In this document: piece after piece, positions 33,318 to 44,244 of the stretch | Layout: every line of letters begins with the position of its first letter | How positions within the stretch are numbered: position 1 is the stretch's first letter | DNA from: Podospora comata | Lineage: Eukaryota > Ascomycota > Sordariomycetes > Sordariales > Podosporaceae | DNA: 64,000 bases | Direction: 5' to 3' | NCBI GenBank assembly: GCA_017354895.1 | Contig: CP071498.1 | Span: forward strand, 682,001-746,000 | Notes under the pieces: model-generated | The model's database searches: none | What the model was told of the DNA's origin: nothing | What the model saw: the letters and a program-made list of their open reading frames with translations, nothing else | Made by a program: the position numbers and the translations under genes

Positions 33318-34562
33318 ATGGAAGGCCTCTTCTTCAACGTCAACAATGGGTATGTAACATAACACCTCCATATGTATCTGCATGATGCATCACTTACCCC
33401 AAGGGTCCCCATCATTGACACTGACACCCCCCCGCAAAGCTACCTGGAGGGCATCATCCGCGGCTACCGCAACGGCCTCCTCACCAGCACAAACTACACC
33501 AACATGACCCAATGCGAAACTATCGACGACCTCAAACTCCAGCTCGGCCCCGCATACGGCGACTTTCTCTCCACCCTGCCCCCCAACCCATCCACCTCCA
33601 GTATCGCCACAAAGACAACCGAGAAGCTCGTCTCCGAGTTCCGCTACGTTCGCGCCAACGCAGTGGGCTCCCTCGCCAAGTTCATGGATTACATCACCTA
33701 CGGGTACATGATTGACAATGTTGCCCTCCTCATCACCGGCACCCTCCACGAGCGCGACACCCGCGAGCTCCTCGATCGGTGCCACCCCCTGGGTTGGTTC
33801 GAGACCATGCCTGTTCTTTGTGTGGCCACCAACATCGAGGAGCTCTACAATAGCGTTCTCATCGAAACCCCCTTGGCCCCTTACTTCAAAGGCAGCCTCT
33901 CCCACCAAGACCTGGACGAGCTCAACATTGAGATCGTGAGAAACACACTCTACAAGAACTACTTGGAGGATTTCTACAACTTTGTCAACACCCACCCCGA
34001 CATGGCGGGCACCCCGACAAGCGAGGTCATGACGGAAATTCTCGAGTTTGAGGCGGACAGGCGGGCGATCAACATCACGTTGAACTCGTTTGGGACGGAG
34101 CTGTCGAAGCAGGACCGTAACAAGTTGTATCCCACTTTTGGCCGGCTCTATCCCGAGGGGACGTTGATGTTGTCGAGGGCGGATGATTTTGAAGGGGTGA
34201 GGCTTGCGGTGGAGGGGGTGCACGATTACAAGTCGTTTTTTGAGGCTGCGGGACTAGGAGGTGGTCCGGGGGGACCGGGGAATATGGGAGGGGGTTCGGG
34301 GTCGGATGGGAAGAGCTTGGAGGATATGTTTTATCAGAAGGAGATGGAGATATGCAAGGGGGCGTTTACGAGGCAGTTTGGGGCGAGTATTATTTATGCT
34401 TTTGTTAAGCTGAAGGAGCAGGTATGTTTTTCCTCTCTGCTTTTTCACAAATGGTTATGGAACTAACACGATGAATAGGAGGTCCGCAATATTCAGTGGA
34501 TATCTGAGTGCATAGCTCAGAACCAAAAGGAGCGCATTGGTAATTACATCAGTGTGTTCTGA
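33318..34562 (+). CDS. VMA6: V-type proton ATPase subunit d
   Basis: Three exons (33318-33349, 33440-34421, 34479-34562) encode 365 residues. MEGLFFNVNNG joins across the first intron to YLEGIIRGYRNGLLTSTNY. The blocks YGYMIDNVALLITGTLHERD, CHPLGWFETM and TPLAPYF follow, and the C-terminus is EVRNIQWISECIAQNQKERI. All are diagnostic of subunit d of the V0 sector, which couples the central rotor to the proteolipid ring in vacuolar and Golgi membranes. A Gly/Pro-rich insert near 300 is common in filamentous fungi. The 90-nt first intron uses GTATGT and CAAAG, and the second uses GTATGT and AATAG. Confidence 0.97.
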
Positions 34563-34890
34563 CCTGGTTTTGGGCGGATGGTTTGGTGTCTTTTTTCATT
34601 GTCAGGCTGAGCTTGGTGGAAGCTCTTTAGTATTAATGCGCGCTGTTCAGAAGCATGCGTTTTGACTTTTTCTTTGCTCTTTTTGTACTCGTAGCACCCT
34701 AGGCAGGCGTATTGGCGATGTGGAATCTTTACAACGACGAGACCTTGTGTCGTCTCTCTCTCACAATGGCGGGGTTTGTCTCGTCTCTTTTGGTTCGGTA
34801 TTGTGTATATTGTACATAGAGGAGGTTATACATCTTGCTGTCTTTTTTTACACATCTCACTTTTTTTGCTTTCCCAGGGGGTATAATTCA
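34563..34890. other. Convergent 3' flank, VMA6 / uS15m
   Basis: 328 bases of T-rich 3' UTR-like sequence between two converging genes. No gene seen. Confidence 0.5.
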
Positions 34891-35925
34891 TTAAACCTCG
34901 ATCTGGTTCTTCCAGCACGCCGGGGTGATGCCCAGCGTCTTGAGCATAAACTGCCACCGCTCACTCCCCCTCTCCTTCTTCTCCATGTACTTGAGAAGCC
35001 GTTGCCTCTTGTGGAGGAGCAATCTCAGACTCCTCTTGTTGTTCTTGTCCTTGTAGCCCTTGTGCCCCTCGAGCGAGAGAGCCACGGCTCTGATCTTGGA
35101 GGTTAGAATGGCGATCTGGACCTCGCTGCTTCCCGTGTCTGGGCCGGCGCGGACGGGCTTGGGTCCCTGCGGGGCGTTGATGGAGGGGTGGGGGGCGGCG
35201 TGGTCGAGGGTGACGTCGGTGACGTGACGGCCAAAGGTCTCGATGCAGCGGCGCTTGTTGGCGTGTTTCCTGTCCTTTGCGGAGCCGTTGTTGAGGTCTG
35301 TGATGCGCTGGAGGGCGATGATGGCCTTTGCGACGTTCTCCTCGTGCTGTTTGAGGTCGGTGTGGGTGTCCTCGTCGAGGGGTTTGGTCAGGCGCTTGGA
35401 CTGCTCAATGGCCTGCTCGATCTCTTCTTTGGTGAGGAGGTAGTTGGCCAGGTGGGGGGAGGTGGGGAGCTCGTGAGGGGGGGCGAGGGGGTTGCCGTCG
35501 CCGTCGACTGGGGGGGTGGAGAGGGGGGCTTGTCCACCCGAGTCGAAGGATTCGACGAAGGGGGTGGTGATGCCGTGGATGGGGGAGCCCCAGGCTTCTT
35601 TGCGTTCGGCTTCGAGCTCGGCGCGGCGGCGGAGGTTGGCGTTTTTGCGCTGTTGGGTTTGGGCCCAGCCGTAGGGGTCTTGCTTCATGCGGCGCTTCAT
35701 TTCCTTGCGCTTTTCTTTGGTCTTTTGGGAAACATTGGCTGTCTGGATGAGGGGGAGGTGGGACAGGGCTGGGGTTGTCGTCGAGGCGGGAGATGGGCGG
35801 AGGCATACTAGGGGGTTGTGTTAGTTGCGCATGTCTCTATATCAGGCGCAAGATAGAAGTCAGCTGAGGTATAGCTTACGCGAAAGGGTTCGCAGCCCCT
35901 GGGGGACGGGTAACCTGGGAGGCAT
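34891..35925 (-). CDS. MRPS28: Mitochondrial small-subunit ribosomal protein uS15m
   Basis: Two exons (35925-35880 and 35807-34891) give 320 residues. The N-terminus (MPPRLPVPQGLRTLS, then a Ser/Thr/Pro stretch) is basic and lacks acids, fitting a mitochondrial presequence. KTKEKRKEMKRRMKQDPYGW follows. The C-terminal 90 residues are the ribosomal S15 fold: GSSEVQIAILTSKIRA, DKNNKRSLRLLLHKRQRLL, YMEKKERGSERWQFM and LGITP. The long N-terminal extension over bacterial S15 (about 89 residues) is normal for fungal mitoribosomal proteins. The intron uses GTAAGC and a CTAAC branch with CCTAG acceptor. The gene is divergent from cytosolic RPS0. Confidence 0.94.
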
Positions 35926-36411
35926 CTTGACTTGGTTGGCGTTGAGGGTGGTCTCCCAGCGCTCTCCGGACCTTCAATCGCTATCCGTACGTCGGCTCAC
36001 TGCTCACAACTTTCTCACGGCTGGCCTGCATCTCCCAGATTTTGGGGCCGTTTGCGCTAGACTGGACCAGGACTAGCGGATGTTCACCTCTCCCGACAGG
36101 GTCTCTCAACTCGGCGAGACGGAGCCTCAAAATTCCGGGGCTGAATTCTGCCTTGCAAAAGCGGTCAGTAGCTCTTCACTTCAGCAGCTGGCACTCGGAC
36201 CGGCAGAATCACCTGCCCAGTGCACCCCCGGCTCGCCAACCACACAACCCTGGCGGGGCACCCCACACAAAATCAATTGTGTGTGCCAAATTCCTGTAGC
36301 TCCGCCTTGCAGCCGTCGCGGAGTCCCGAAAAAATATATCCCACCAGAACGCCAATAGCTTCGACCTCTTTCTCCCGTCGACACGTCCTGCCGCGAGAAA
36401 GCACCGTCAAA
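35926..36411. promoter_or_regulatory. Divergent promoter, uS15m / RPS0
   Basis: 486 bases shared by a mitochondrial and a cytosolic ribosomal protein gene. A TATA-like AAAATATAT lies at about 36331-36339, some 75 nt before the RPS0 ATG. The RPS0 leader is CT-rich. Confidence 0.5.
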
Positions 36412-37570
36412 ATGGCTCCCGCTAACCTCCCCTCCATCTTCAATGCCACCAGCCAGGACATTGAGCAGCTCCTCGCTGCTCAGTGCCACATCGGCTCCAA
36501 GAAGTACGATCATCTCGAATCTCGAAAAGCTGACGATCTTTTGCTAACCTCACTTTCACAGCTTGGGTGTCCATGCGCAGCGTAAATAATCCCCTCACGG
36601 CCGATTGACGAACGAAGAGAAGAATGGGTTATCTGACAGGTTTCTGCTTGTAGCCTACCTCTGGAAGACTCGCGCCGACGGTGTGAACATCATCAACATC
36701 GGCAAGACCTGGTATGTGGAGGAAACTCGGCTCGGCGAAGCTATTCGCGAAGAACGGGCCAACACCACGAATTCGAGAAGGAAGTGTGGAGATTAACACT
36801 GTTTGCAGGGAGAAGATCGTTCTCGCTGCCCGCATCATCGCCGCCATTGACAACCCGAGCGATGTCTGCGTCATCTCTGCCCGTCCCTACGGTCAGCGTG
36901 CCGTCCTCAAGTTCGCCGCCCACACCGGCGCTCAGGCCATTGCTGGTCGCTTCACCCCCGGTTCTTTCACCAACTACATCACCCGGTCGTTCAAGGAGCC
37001 CCGCCTGATCGTTGTCACCGATCCCCGCACTGATGCCCAGGCTATCAAGGAGGCTTCGTACGTCAACATCCCCGTCATCGCCCTCTGCGATACCGACTCT
37101 CCCACCGAGTACGTCGATGTTGCCATCCCCACCAACAACAAGGGTCGCCACTCCATCGGTCTCGTCTGGTGGATGCTCGCCCGTGAAGTCCTCCGCCTCC
37201 GCGGCACCATCTACAACCGCGAGGCTCCCTGGGACGTTATGGTCGATCTCTACTTTTGTACGTATACCCCTATTGTCGTCGCAGAAAGGACAAGAACTAA
37301 CTCGGCATCACAGACCGCGACCCCGAGGCTGAGGCTGAGGAGAAGGTCGAGGAGGAGAAGCTCCCCGGCGTTGATGAGGAGGGTGTTGCCGCCATCGAGT
37401 CCGGCTTCCCCGCTGCTGGTGGTGACTGGGAGGCTGCTCCCGCTGCCTTCCCCGCTGCCGGTGCTGCCACTGGTGAGTGGTCCGAGGCCCAGGGTGCCCA
37501 GTGGGAGACTGGCACTGGTGCTCCCGCTGCCGACTGGGCTGCTGAGCCCGCCAAGGAGTCTTCGTGGTAG
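36412..37570 (+). CDS. RPS0: Cytosolic 40S ribosomal protein uS2 (RPS0/RPSA)
   Basis: Five exons (36412-36503, 36562-36581, 36654-36711, 36809-37257, 37314-37570) give 291 residues. Diagnostic blocks are [23 protein letters not shown] across the first two introns, [40 protein letters not shown] and [20 protein letters not shown]. The tail is Glu/Ala/Trp-rich and ends ESSW, as in fungal S0. The protein is needed for 20S pre-rRNA maturation and sits on the 40S head-body junction. Exon 2 is only 20 nt, with intron acceptors TTCACAG and CTTGTAG. Introns early in the frame are typical of highly expressed fungal ribosomal protein genes. Confidence 0.97.
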
Positions 37571-40500
37571 ACGACTTTGAGAAAATAAAAAGCAATTTGG
37601 GGTCAGGCGTATCGGCGATATGGGCTCTGGCTTGACTACTTGTCAACACTTTTTCTCTTTCTCCCCTTTCTCCAGGCTGGCTCTCAGGCTTTTCGTTTGC
37701 AACCATTGTGTCCTTGGCGCAGGTAAAATTGACCTGCACTAATGAGGGAAAGATATCCTCTTTGGTGGCTGTCTCTGTTGCCGCCGCTGGAGAGGGGGAA
37801 TGCCCTGTGGGGTCAAGAAGAGGTGGACTTGATCGTTATCTCGCCTCGCCTCGGTACGGTTGTATTTTGGACTGGGGCAATCTGGTCTAGATGGGGGGAA
37901 TGTTTAGACTTTAGCTAACGGGAGCTGACCTGCCCTACTTTTGTGGTACTATGTGATGTTTGATGTGTGATTATGTTTCCAAAGGCTGGACTTTTTAGTG
38001 ACTGATCATATTATGAAAAGGGGCTTCTTTGAGGGGACTTGGGCTGGGGGTTGGCTTTGACCCTGTAAATTGAGAGTCTCGAAGAGAAGAGTCTGGTCCT
38101 CGGGAAGGTACATTGTATTGATGTGGGTACTCTTTTCAAGAATTGCGAATTCACAGTCAGCCCGTCGGATGCTAGCTTTGGATTTAATGATTCTGTCTGA
38201 CAATGGGGGGTTGCGATTGATGTGTTCATCTTCATGGTCAACGGGGATGGGAAACGGTTTGTGCTCTCTTTCATGGTGCTGACGAGGTAGAAGTGAAAGT
38301 ATTTGTTGTAGTCTTATTGGAGGAGGTCACTCGATGATATTTTATCACTATCTCTTTCACCAGATTATGGATAGCGTCAGGCTTGAGCTAGCTAGGCTGT
38401 TGGTTGAGGGAGGTTTGGTGTGTGTGGTTGTGTTTGAAAGAGGGATCTTTTCACGCTTCATGATCATGATGTCAGTGATGTGTGATATTATTGTCTGCCT
38501 TGTGGTAAGGGGTCTGTATGTGTCTTCCCGTGCGTGTTGAGTGTTTGCGTGGAGGTGGTGATTTCGTGTTGATGATGTGCTGGGGGGTTTGGGGTTGGGG
38601 GACTGGTTGCTTGCTGTGAGTGGGATCTTGAAGAGGAGTGGCTGTGAGGCTGCTTTTAAGGCGGGAAAGTGCGTGGATGAGGTGTGGGAGGGTTGGTTTG
38701 GTTGGTTTAGATGGAGAGATGCGGAGGGGCGTTTGGTGGGGGGGAGGAGGAAGGATGTTGTTTTGGGAAGAGGGAGGCGGGGGAGAGGAGAGGGTGGTGT
38801 TGGAGGTTGAAGATAAATAGTCTGTCTTTTTGCCCGGGTGGAGTTTATTTCTTTTTCTCTTCTTCATCATCGTCTTGCGGCATCATCTTTGGACATTCGG
38901 TTCACTTCTTCCTTTCTAATCTTTCTCTACTTACTTTAGACTTGATGCTGGTCGTCTTGCTCCTTCATCTGACTCCTGATGTGACATCTCGTCTCACCTC
39001 TTTCTTGACGCTCTTGCCTTCTCGATCTTGCCGCTGCCTATTTGTACATGGTTATTTTCATGTCTTTTTTCTTTCAGAGTTCATCTCCCTTCCCGCTTGT
39101 CAGCATGAATAACCACCGAGGGGAGCCTCACTCCGTTCTATTCGACATGGGAATTGATCTGTTTGCCTATCTTCAACAACAATGTTGTGGGTTTCAGCCT
39201 GGTGCTTGACATCGCGCCTGAGGTGCTCCTTCCTCCCTTCAGCTTGTTTCGATATTCTTTTGAGCCAATGAGACTGGCAAGCAACAGGTCTCTTATTTCT
39301 CTTTCTTGAACGCCGTCTCGAGATGAGATTCTTCAGCTCCAGCAGACACTCGGCAATCGCGATGATCTTCAGCTCTCACCACCTCCTACAACAGCCCCGG
39401 CGACGAGTTCTCCCCTTCCACACCCCTTCTCGCATTTCATCCTCTTGACTCTCTTATGTCGCCTTCTATATACTCAACACACAACAATATCTCCATCGCC
39501 GAACCTGACGCCGTTGTCATGTTCCGCCACTGGAGCCTTTCTATCTTGTTTACCTACCCACTCACCTACCATTTCGACCTACCTGTTCTACATACAGCAC
39601 CCCACCTACCGTGCTTACCAACACCTGTACATGCCACCATTGCCTACTGGACTTACGAGCGCAACCCTACCACCTCGAACCACGGCATACCCTAGACGCG
39701 ACAGCCCGTGTGTGTAGCAGACTCCCCCGTGCCAAGGAAGGGCCTGGCCTTTTTCAGGCACCCCAGAGCCATACCAACAAGCGAGATCAGTGAACTCGCC
39801 TTGCGAAACTTCCCTCTGGTTGGAGTCACTGTCGCTTGTGCTCTCTGGGAGTACGAACTGATATCCGAAGCCATGCCTTACTGGCCAGAGAACTTGGCGA
39901 ACTGCTCGAGGCTATGAGCCAGCCGACCAAGAACAACGCGGCGATACGTTGGGCGGTTCGCCGTCAGTGATCGGCGCCGCAAGCGTTATCGTTGTCGACC
40001 AGTGGTTCTCCCGCTCAGAGTCCCCCAGGGTGGGGGCTGCCCTTTTGTCGAACCGCGAAACCGACCTACCTAGCGGGAAACATACCTTGTCACGGTGCCT
40101 TCCCGGTGTGCATATGGGCATCGAGGGCATGGCGGTGGCTAGCTAACGGCTCGTCAAAATGTCCAGCTTTTTAACTGGGAGACCACCTTCGACCTGTTTA
40201 TGGAGAACACCTTGGGGTCGAGGCCTTCACGCTTTGTCTGGACTAGGAGGAAGAAGTGCGATTGTTGCAAGAGCCTTAAAGTCACGCGAGAAACGCGTGA
40301 CTATACCGCGACTCACGTCAACTCCCACATCCATTTCTGCACAAGGACTGGAGACTTGCGTGTGTGAAAGGTGGGATTGGGGAAGAGAAACTGAGAGAGA
40401 GGGTGTAGTCTGAGAAGGATGAACAGGGTCACGATAAAACGAGGTTTATACAATAGGGTTTGCTTATTTTTAGGGTTTCTTGAGCTTTGATTGGGCCGGG

Positions 40501-40950
40501 AAGGATATGATGATGGAGATAAAGGGTGATTGCTAGGTCTCTAGTGGGTACACAGGAGTTTGGTGGATGTTGGGGAGTTTGTGAGAGACGGTTGGGTTGT
40601 TGCTCGGTTCGGCGATGTGAGGAAGTATTGTGTAGGTACAGTACCTATATTGATCGAGACCTGAACCGGCAGGCGCGGGTGATAATCGGGGTTTTGTGAT
40701 GACGTAGAGATGTTTGAGTTATTGGGAGATGATGGTGAATACAAGCGTGCTACAGAGCTCGACCAGGTTCTCTTCCTACATGTGATGTGATGTTGACTTC
40801 GGTGATGGCGGACGACTGTTTCCTGCCCGCATTTATTGGTGATCAGGATATGTGATACCAGCATTTGGACATAGGTTCGTTTGGTTGGGAAGATGAGTAA
40901 CTCCGTGGAGGTGCTCGGATAATTTTGAGAAGTGATGCCAATCAAGATGA
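37571..40950. other. Gene-poor stretch after RPS0
   Basis: The first 200-300 bases are the RPS0 3' flank (AATAAA-like at 37582). The rest has no convincing gene. A Pro/Ser/Thr-rich plus-strand frame at about 39340-39717, and an open plus-strand frame at about 40154-40368 (reading NVQLFNWETTFDLF), might be exons of an unrecognised gene or relics. A perfect 9-bp inverted repeat around an ACGCGT core lies at 40280-40302. Confidence 0.35.
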
Positions 40951-42327
40951 AGACAATAATATCTCGACAATTTTATTTTCAAGGGAGAATCCCCATAGTT
41001 TGAGATTGAAAAGGATATAAAAGTCCATTAATGGTAAGTAGGAAGCAACTGCCAACCGTTGATATTTCTTGGGCAGCATAGCTTGAGTGAGAGGACCATC
41101 TTTCCCTCGCGGGTGCAATTGATAACTCTGTCGAAAGATGAATGCTTCAACTTCAACCACTTTCAAGATTCAAACACTACAACACCAGAAACCACCACTC
41201 CAACCCACTCACCCCAGCATATCTTCCCAACCCACCTTGACCCAGCCAATCTCAACTCAGCAACGTCCGATTCTGAGACATTCATAGCACCCCATCAAGT
41301 CAGCACGTGGTAGCAGTCAGCCTCACTCTCAACAAACATTACCATCGTCGATCGACCCCGTCATTACTTTCCCTTCCCATCCCAAGAGCTGACTTGACCC
41401 CCACCTCGCCCCCCGCTTTCATCCCATCTTTTTCCCGCACTCGCTTGATCATTTCGGCCTGCATACAACTTGCATGCAGCCATTCTCAAACTTCGGTTAT
41501 GCCAGGAACAGAAACATGAATACTACTTACTCCCAAAAACCATTGCTTCCCTTCCGCTGGTGTGAATTCCCGGGGCCTGACCAACCCAGCCAAGAGTAAG
41601 ACGCGGCAGAACCACAAAGCGATACCCCAGAACGAAGTCGAAACGGTCCCAATGGGACAGTCAGATGCGTACCAGGGTGGTTACCATGCAGGAGGACATC
41701 CTTTGCATTGGGTTTGACAGACGAGAGAAAAAGAAGAGACAAAGCAACAGCCAGTTGACAACTAATACCTCGGCAGTTTTCTTGCTCGTGTCAAACACCG
41801 TCACAAGGCTCGGGTAAAGAAAGTCGTGATGTCTCTCAGTTACAAGTTCACCCTCGCCAAGCCTCGCCTGACCTAGCAGTCGATCGCCATCAGCCAGATC
41901 TCGATTGGCAAGGTATGACCGCATCAAAAAAAGCTCCCAAGAAAAGATGTGTCTGTCGATCAGGCACAGGAACAACAAAACTGCCACAGTCTCGTTGTTG
42001 GATGTTCAAAACAGTAACACAAGTAATAAGTGACCTTGCCATCGCCCGCCCTCCGGCCAACCGCATGGTCATGTCATGTGCATATCCGTCATCACCTACC
42101 TCGCATTGCATTTCTTTTGAAGAAAAAAAAAACGCAGTGAAACGTCTGTCAGCATAAGCGGCGGCGGGCGGCGGCGCGGGGTTAGGCAGGAGGGATGGGA
42201 GGGAATTGTCAGCTCGACGTCATTGCATGAGATCAGGGGTGGGCGGCCCAAGAGAAGGGGGGAAAAAAATAAAGGCAGACGCCACTCCGCAGATGTGAAC
42301 TGAACCGGAGTGGTGGGAATTTGTTGA

Positions 42328-42330
<3 letters not shown>

Positions 42331-42362
<32 letters not shown>
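42331..42362. repeat. (TG)n microsatellite
   Basis: Sixteen uninterrupted TG dinucleotides between the gene-poor region and the LTE1 upstream DNA. Confidence 0.95.
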
Positions 42363-42363
<1 letters not shown>

Positions 42364-43699
42364 ATGTGCCTCATTTCCAACGCAGAACCCTGGTCCCGCA
42401 GTGTCACTCCTGCAATTTTTGGGTGTACTAGCTATGAAACTGTGATTTGAATCTGATGAGAAGAATGGCCCGAGGCAGCACGTGGGTTTTGGGGTTTAAC
42501 TTCCCACATCATGGAGAGAAAGAATAGAGACCAGACCCCGAAGAGCTAAACATCATCATGCATGACCACGCGGGGAACAACAGCATGAATGAGGGGTAGC
42601 AAAAGACCCAATCTCCAGGACTTTTCCCAGGATGTGGGTTCCAGGAACTGAGTTGACTCGTGGGAGACCCCCTTCTTCATCCCTTCTGGAAGCGCTGTCT
42701 GGCGGAGCACGAGGAGCTGGCCGTTCAAGCTAGAAGGATTGGAACGGGGACCGCTCGGACACGGCGCCGTTATTATGGGATGAGGAGATCTCATGACCCG
42801 ATGTCGGTTCGGTTCGAGGAGGAGGACTCATCTTTGTTCCACTCCACTGGCTATTTCTTTGGGGTTCGGCCATTCCAGAACAGAGGAGGACAACCTTGAA
42901 GAATTGGATTTGAGGGGGGGGCCGTAGTGTACCGGGGACGGGGTGTAGTTGTGTTTGCTGGTGATGCTTGAAGCCCCACGCACGCCTGTCCCCCCCCCCC
43001 ACATCACGGTCGAGGATCTCTCTCGGTTCCCAGCCGCCGAGGTGCATGACGCAGTGTTCAGGAAGACTGCGAATCAAGGTGAGAGACGGGGTGCTGCTGT
43101 GGTGACACAGAGGTGGTGTTGAACTTTGAAACCAACATGGAAAAAGAATAAGAAAAAATAAAAGCAAAGATGAATGTGAGGATGTCATGGTCAAGACCAG
43201 TCAGTGACTGAAAGTGAGGTGGTCTGGGCAATGCGTGTGATCCCGGATTGGATGATCGAGGAAACCTTGCTCACCCGCATCGGCAACGCTAGTTCTGGGT
43301 CGAACCGTGCGCGCGGTACAGTACAACACTTTTGGCCAGTGGTGTCGAGGAAACGCAACTCGGGCCCATTGGAGGGATTGTCCATTGCTGCAGCTAGTGG
43401 TGTAGACTCTCTCGAGACGATAGTCAACAGAATGACAGAATGACAGAGTGACCGAGTGACAGCGAAAACAACAAGAGAGGAAGGAGAAGAAAAAGAAAAA
43501 GAAGTGATGAAATTGGTTCCCCCGGTTCCATCTTTCATCCCATGCAGCCCGGTCCCACAGGCAAATTTCCCACACACGGACCTTATCCGCGCTGAGCTCA
43601 ACTCACGGTTCTCCATGGCGGGCGGTTCACCGGTTGGCTGGCTCCCGCCTTGTCTCCTGTCACCTGTGGCTGCTGCACTGCATTGCATCCTTGGTATTC

Positions 43700-43893
43700 T
43701 CCAATCCCAATCCCAATCCCAATCCCAATTCCTTGTCCTTGTCCTTGTACTTGTCCTTGTCCTTGTCCTTGTCCTTGTCCTTGTCCTTGTCCTCGTCCTC
43801 GTCCTCGTCCTCGCCCTCGTCTTATCCTCGTCTTCCTCTTTTGCTGGCTGTCGCTGTCGCTGTCTGTTGTTGTTGTTGTTGTTGTTGTTGTTG
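43700..43893. repeat. Compound microsatellite: CCCAAT, CCTTGT, CCTCGT, TGT units
   Basis: Four adjoining repeat blocks. CAATCC-type hexamers run 43702-43729, CTTGTC-type hexamers 43731-43790 and CTCGTC-type hexamers to about 43820. After a break, TGT triplets run 43866-43892. They sit about 350-540 bases before the LTE1 ATG, probably in its promoter or 5' UTR. Long plus- and minus-strand frames over them are repeat artefacts. Confidence 0.9.
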
Positions 43894-44244
43894 AGGATTT
43901 GTTAGAATCGCAGCTGCGTGTTTGTATCACCCGTCCGACCTTTATGGCGTCGTGCAATACCCGTACGTGACTCTCTCCTGTGCTCGTTTGCCCTCCTCTG
44001 TCCTTCCCTGGCCTGTGTGATCAGGACCACCCAGACTCGCACTGGACGACTGTGCTCGCATCATCGCACTCTCCCTTTCTTCCCCTTGCCTTGCCTTATG
44101 CAAAAACTCACCCACCAGCCAAGCCCCCTCGAATCTGCAAGTCCGTTTGACTCATTCATGTCTTGCATCACAGACGTCGACGCGACAAGGAGAAGCAGCA
44201 GCATTCATCGCCGCTCTGCACAATAGGAGCTGGTTCCCCCCGCA

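Larger units (their letters stand above)
40951..44244. other. Gene-poor stretch upstream of LTE1
   Basis: No supported gene. It holds a dinucleotide repeat near 42331 and a cluster of hexa- and trinucleotide repeats at 43700-43893, and should include the promoter and 5' UTR of the RasGEF gene. Minus-strand frames at 42730-43194 and 43191-43688 were considered and not accepted. Confidence 0.4.

Noticed and set aside
33390-34223. 277-codon minus-strand frame
   Set aside because: Antisense shadow of the VMA6 coding exon, caused by strong third-position C bias.
38472-38870. 132-codon Pro/Lys-rich minus-strand frame
   Set aside because: Low-complexity complement of a G/T-rich tract after RPS0; no domain or leader.
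42730-43194. Minus-strand frame with a hydrophobic start resembling a signal peptide
   Set aside because: The hydrophobic start is a T-rich tract and the rest is unstructured; the frame overlaps others and has no homology that I know.
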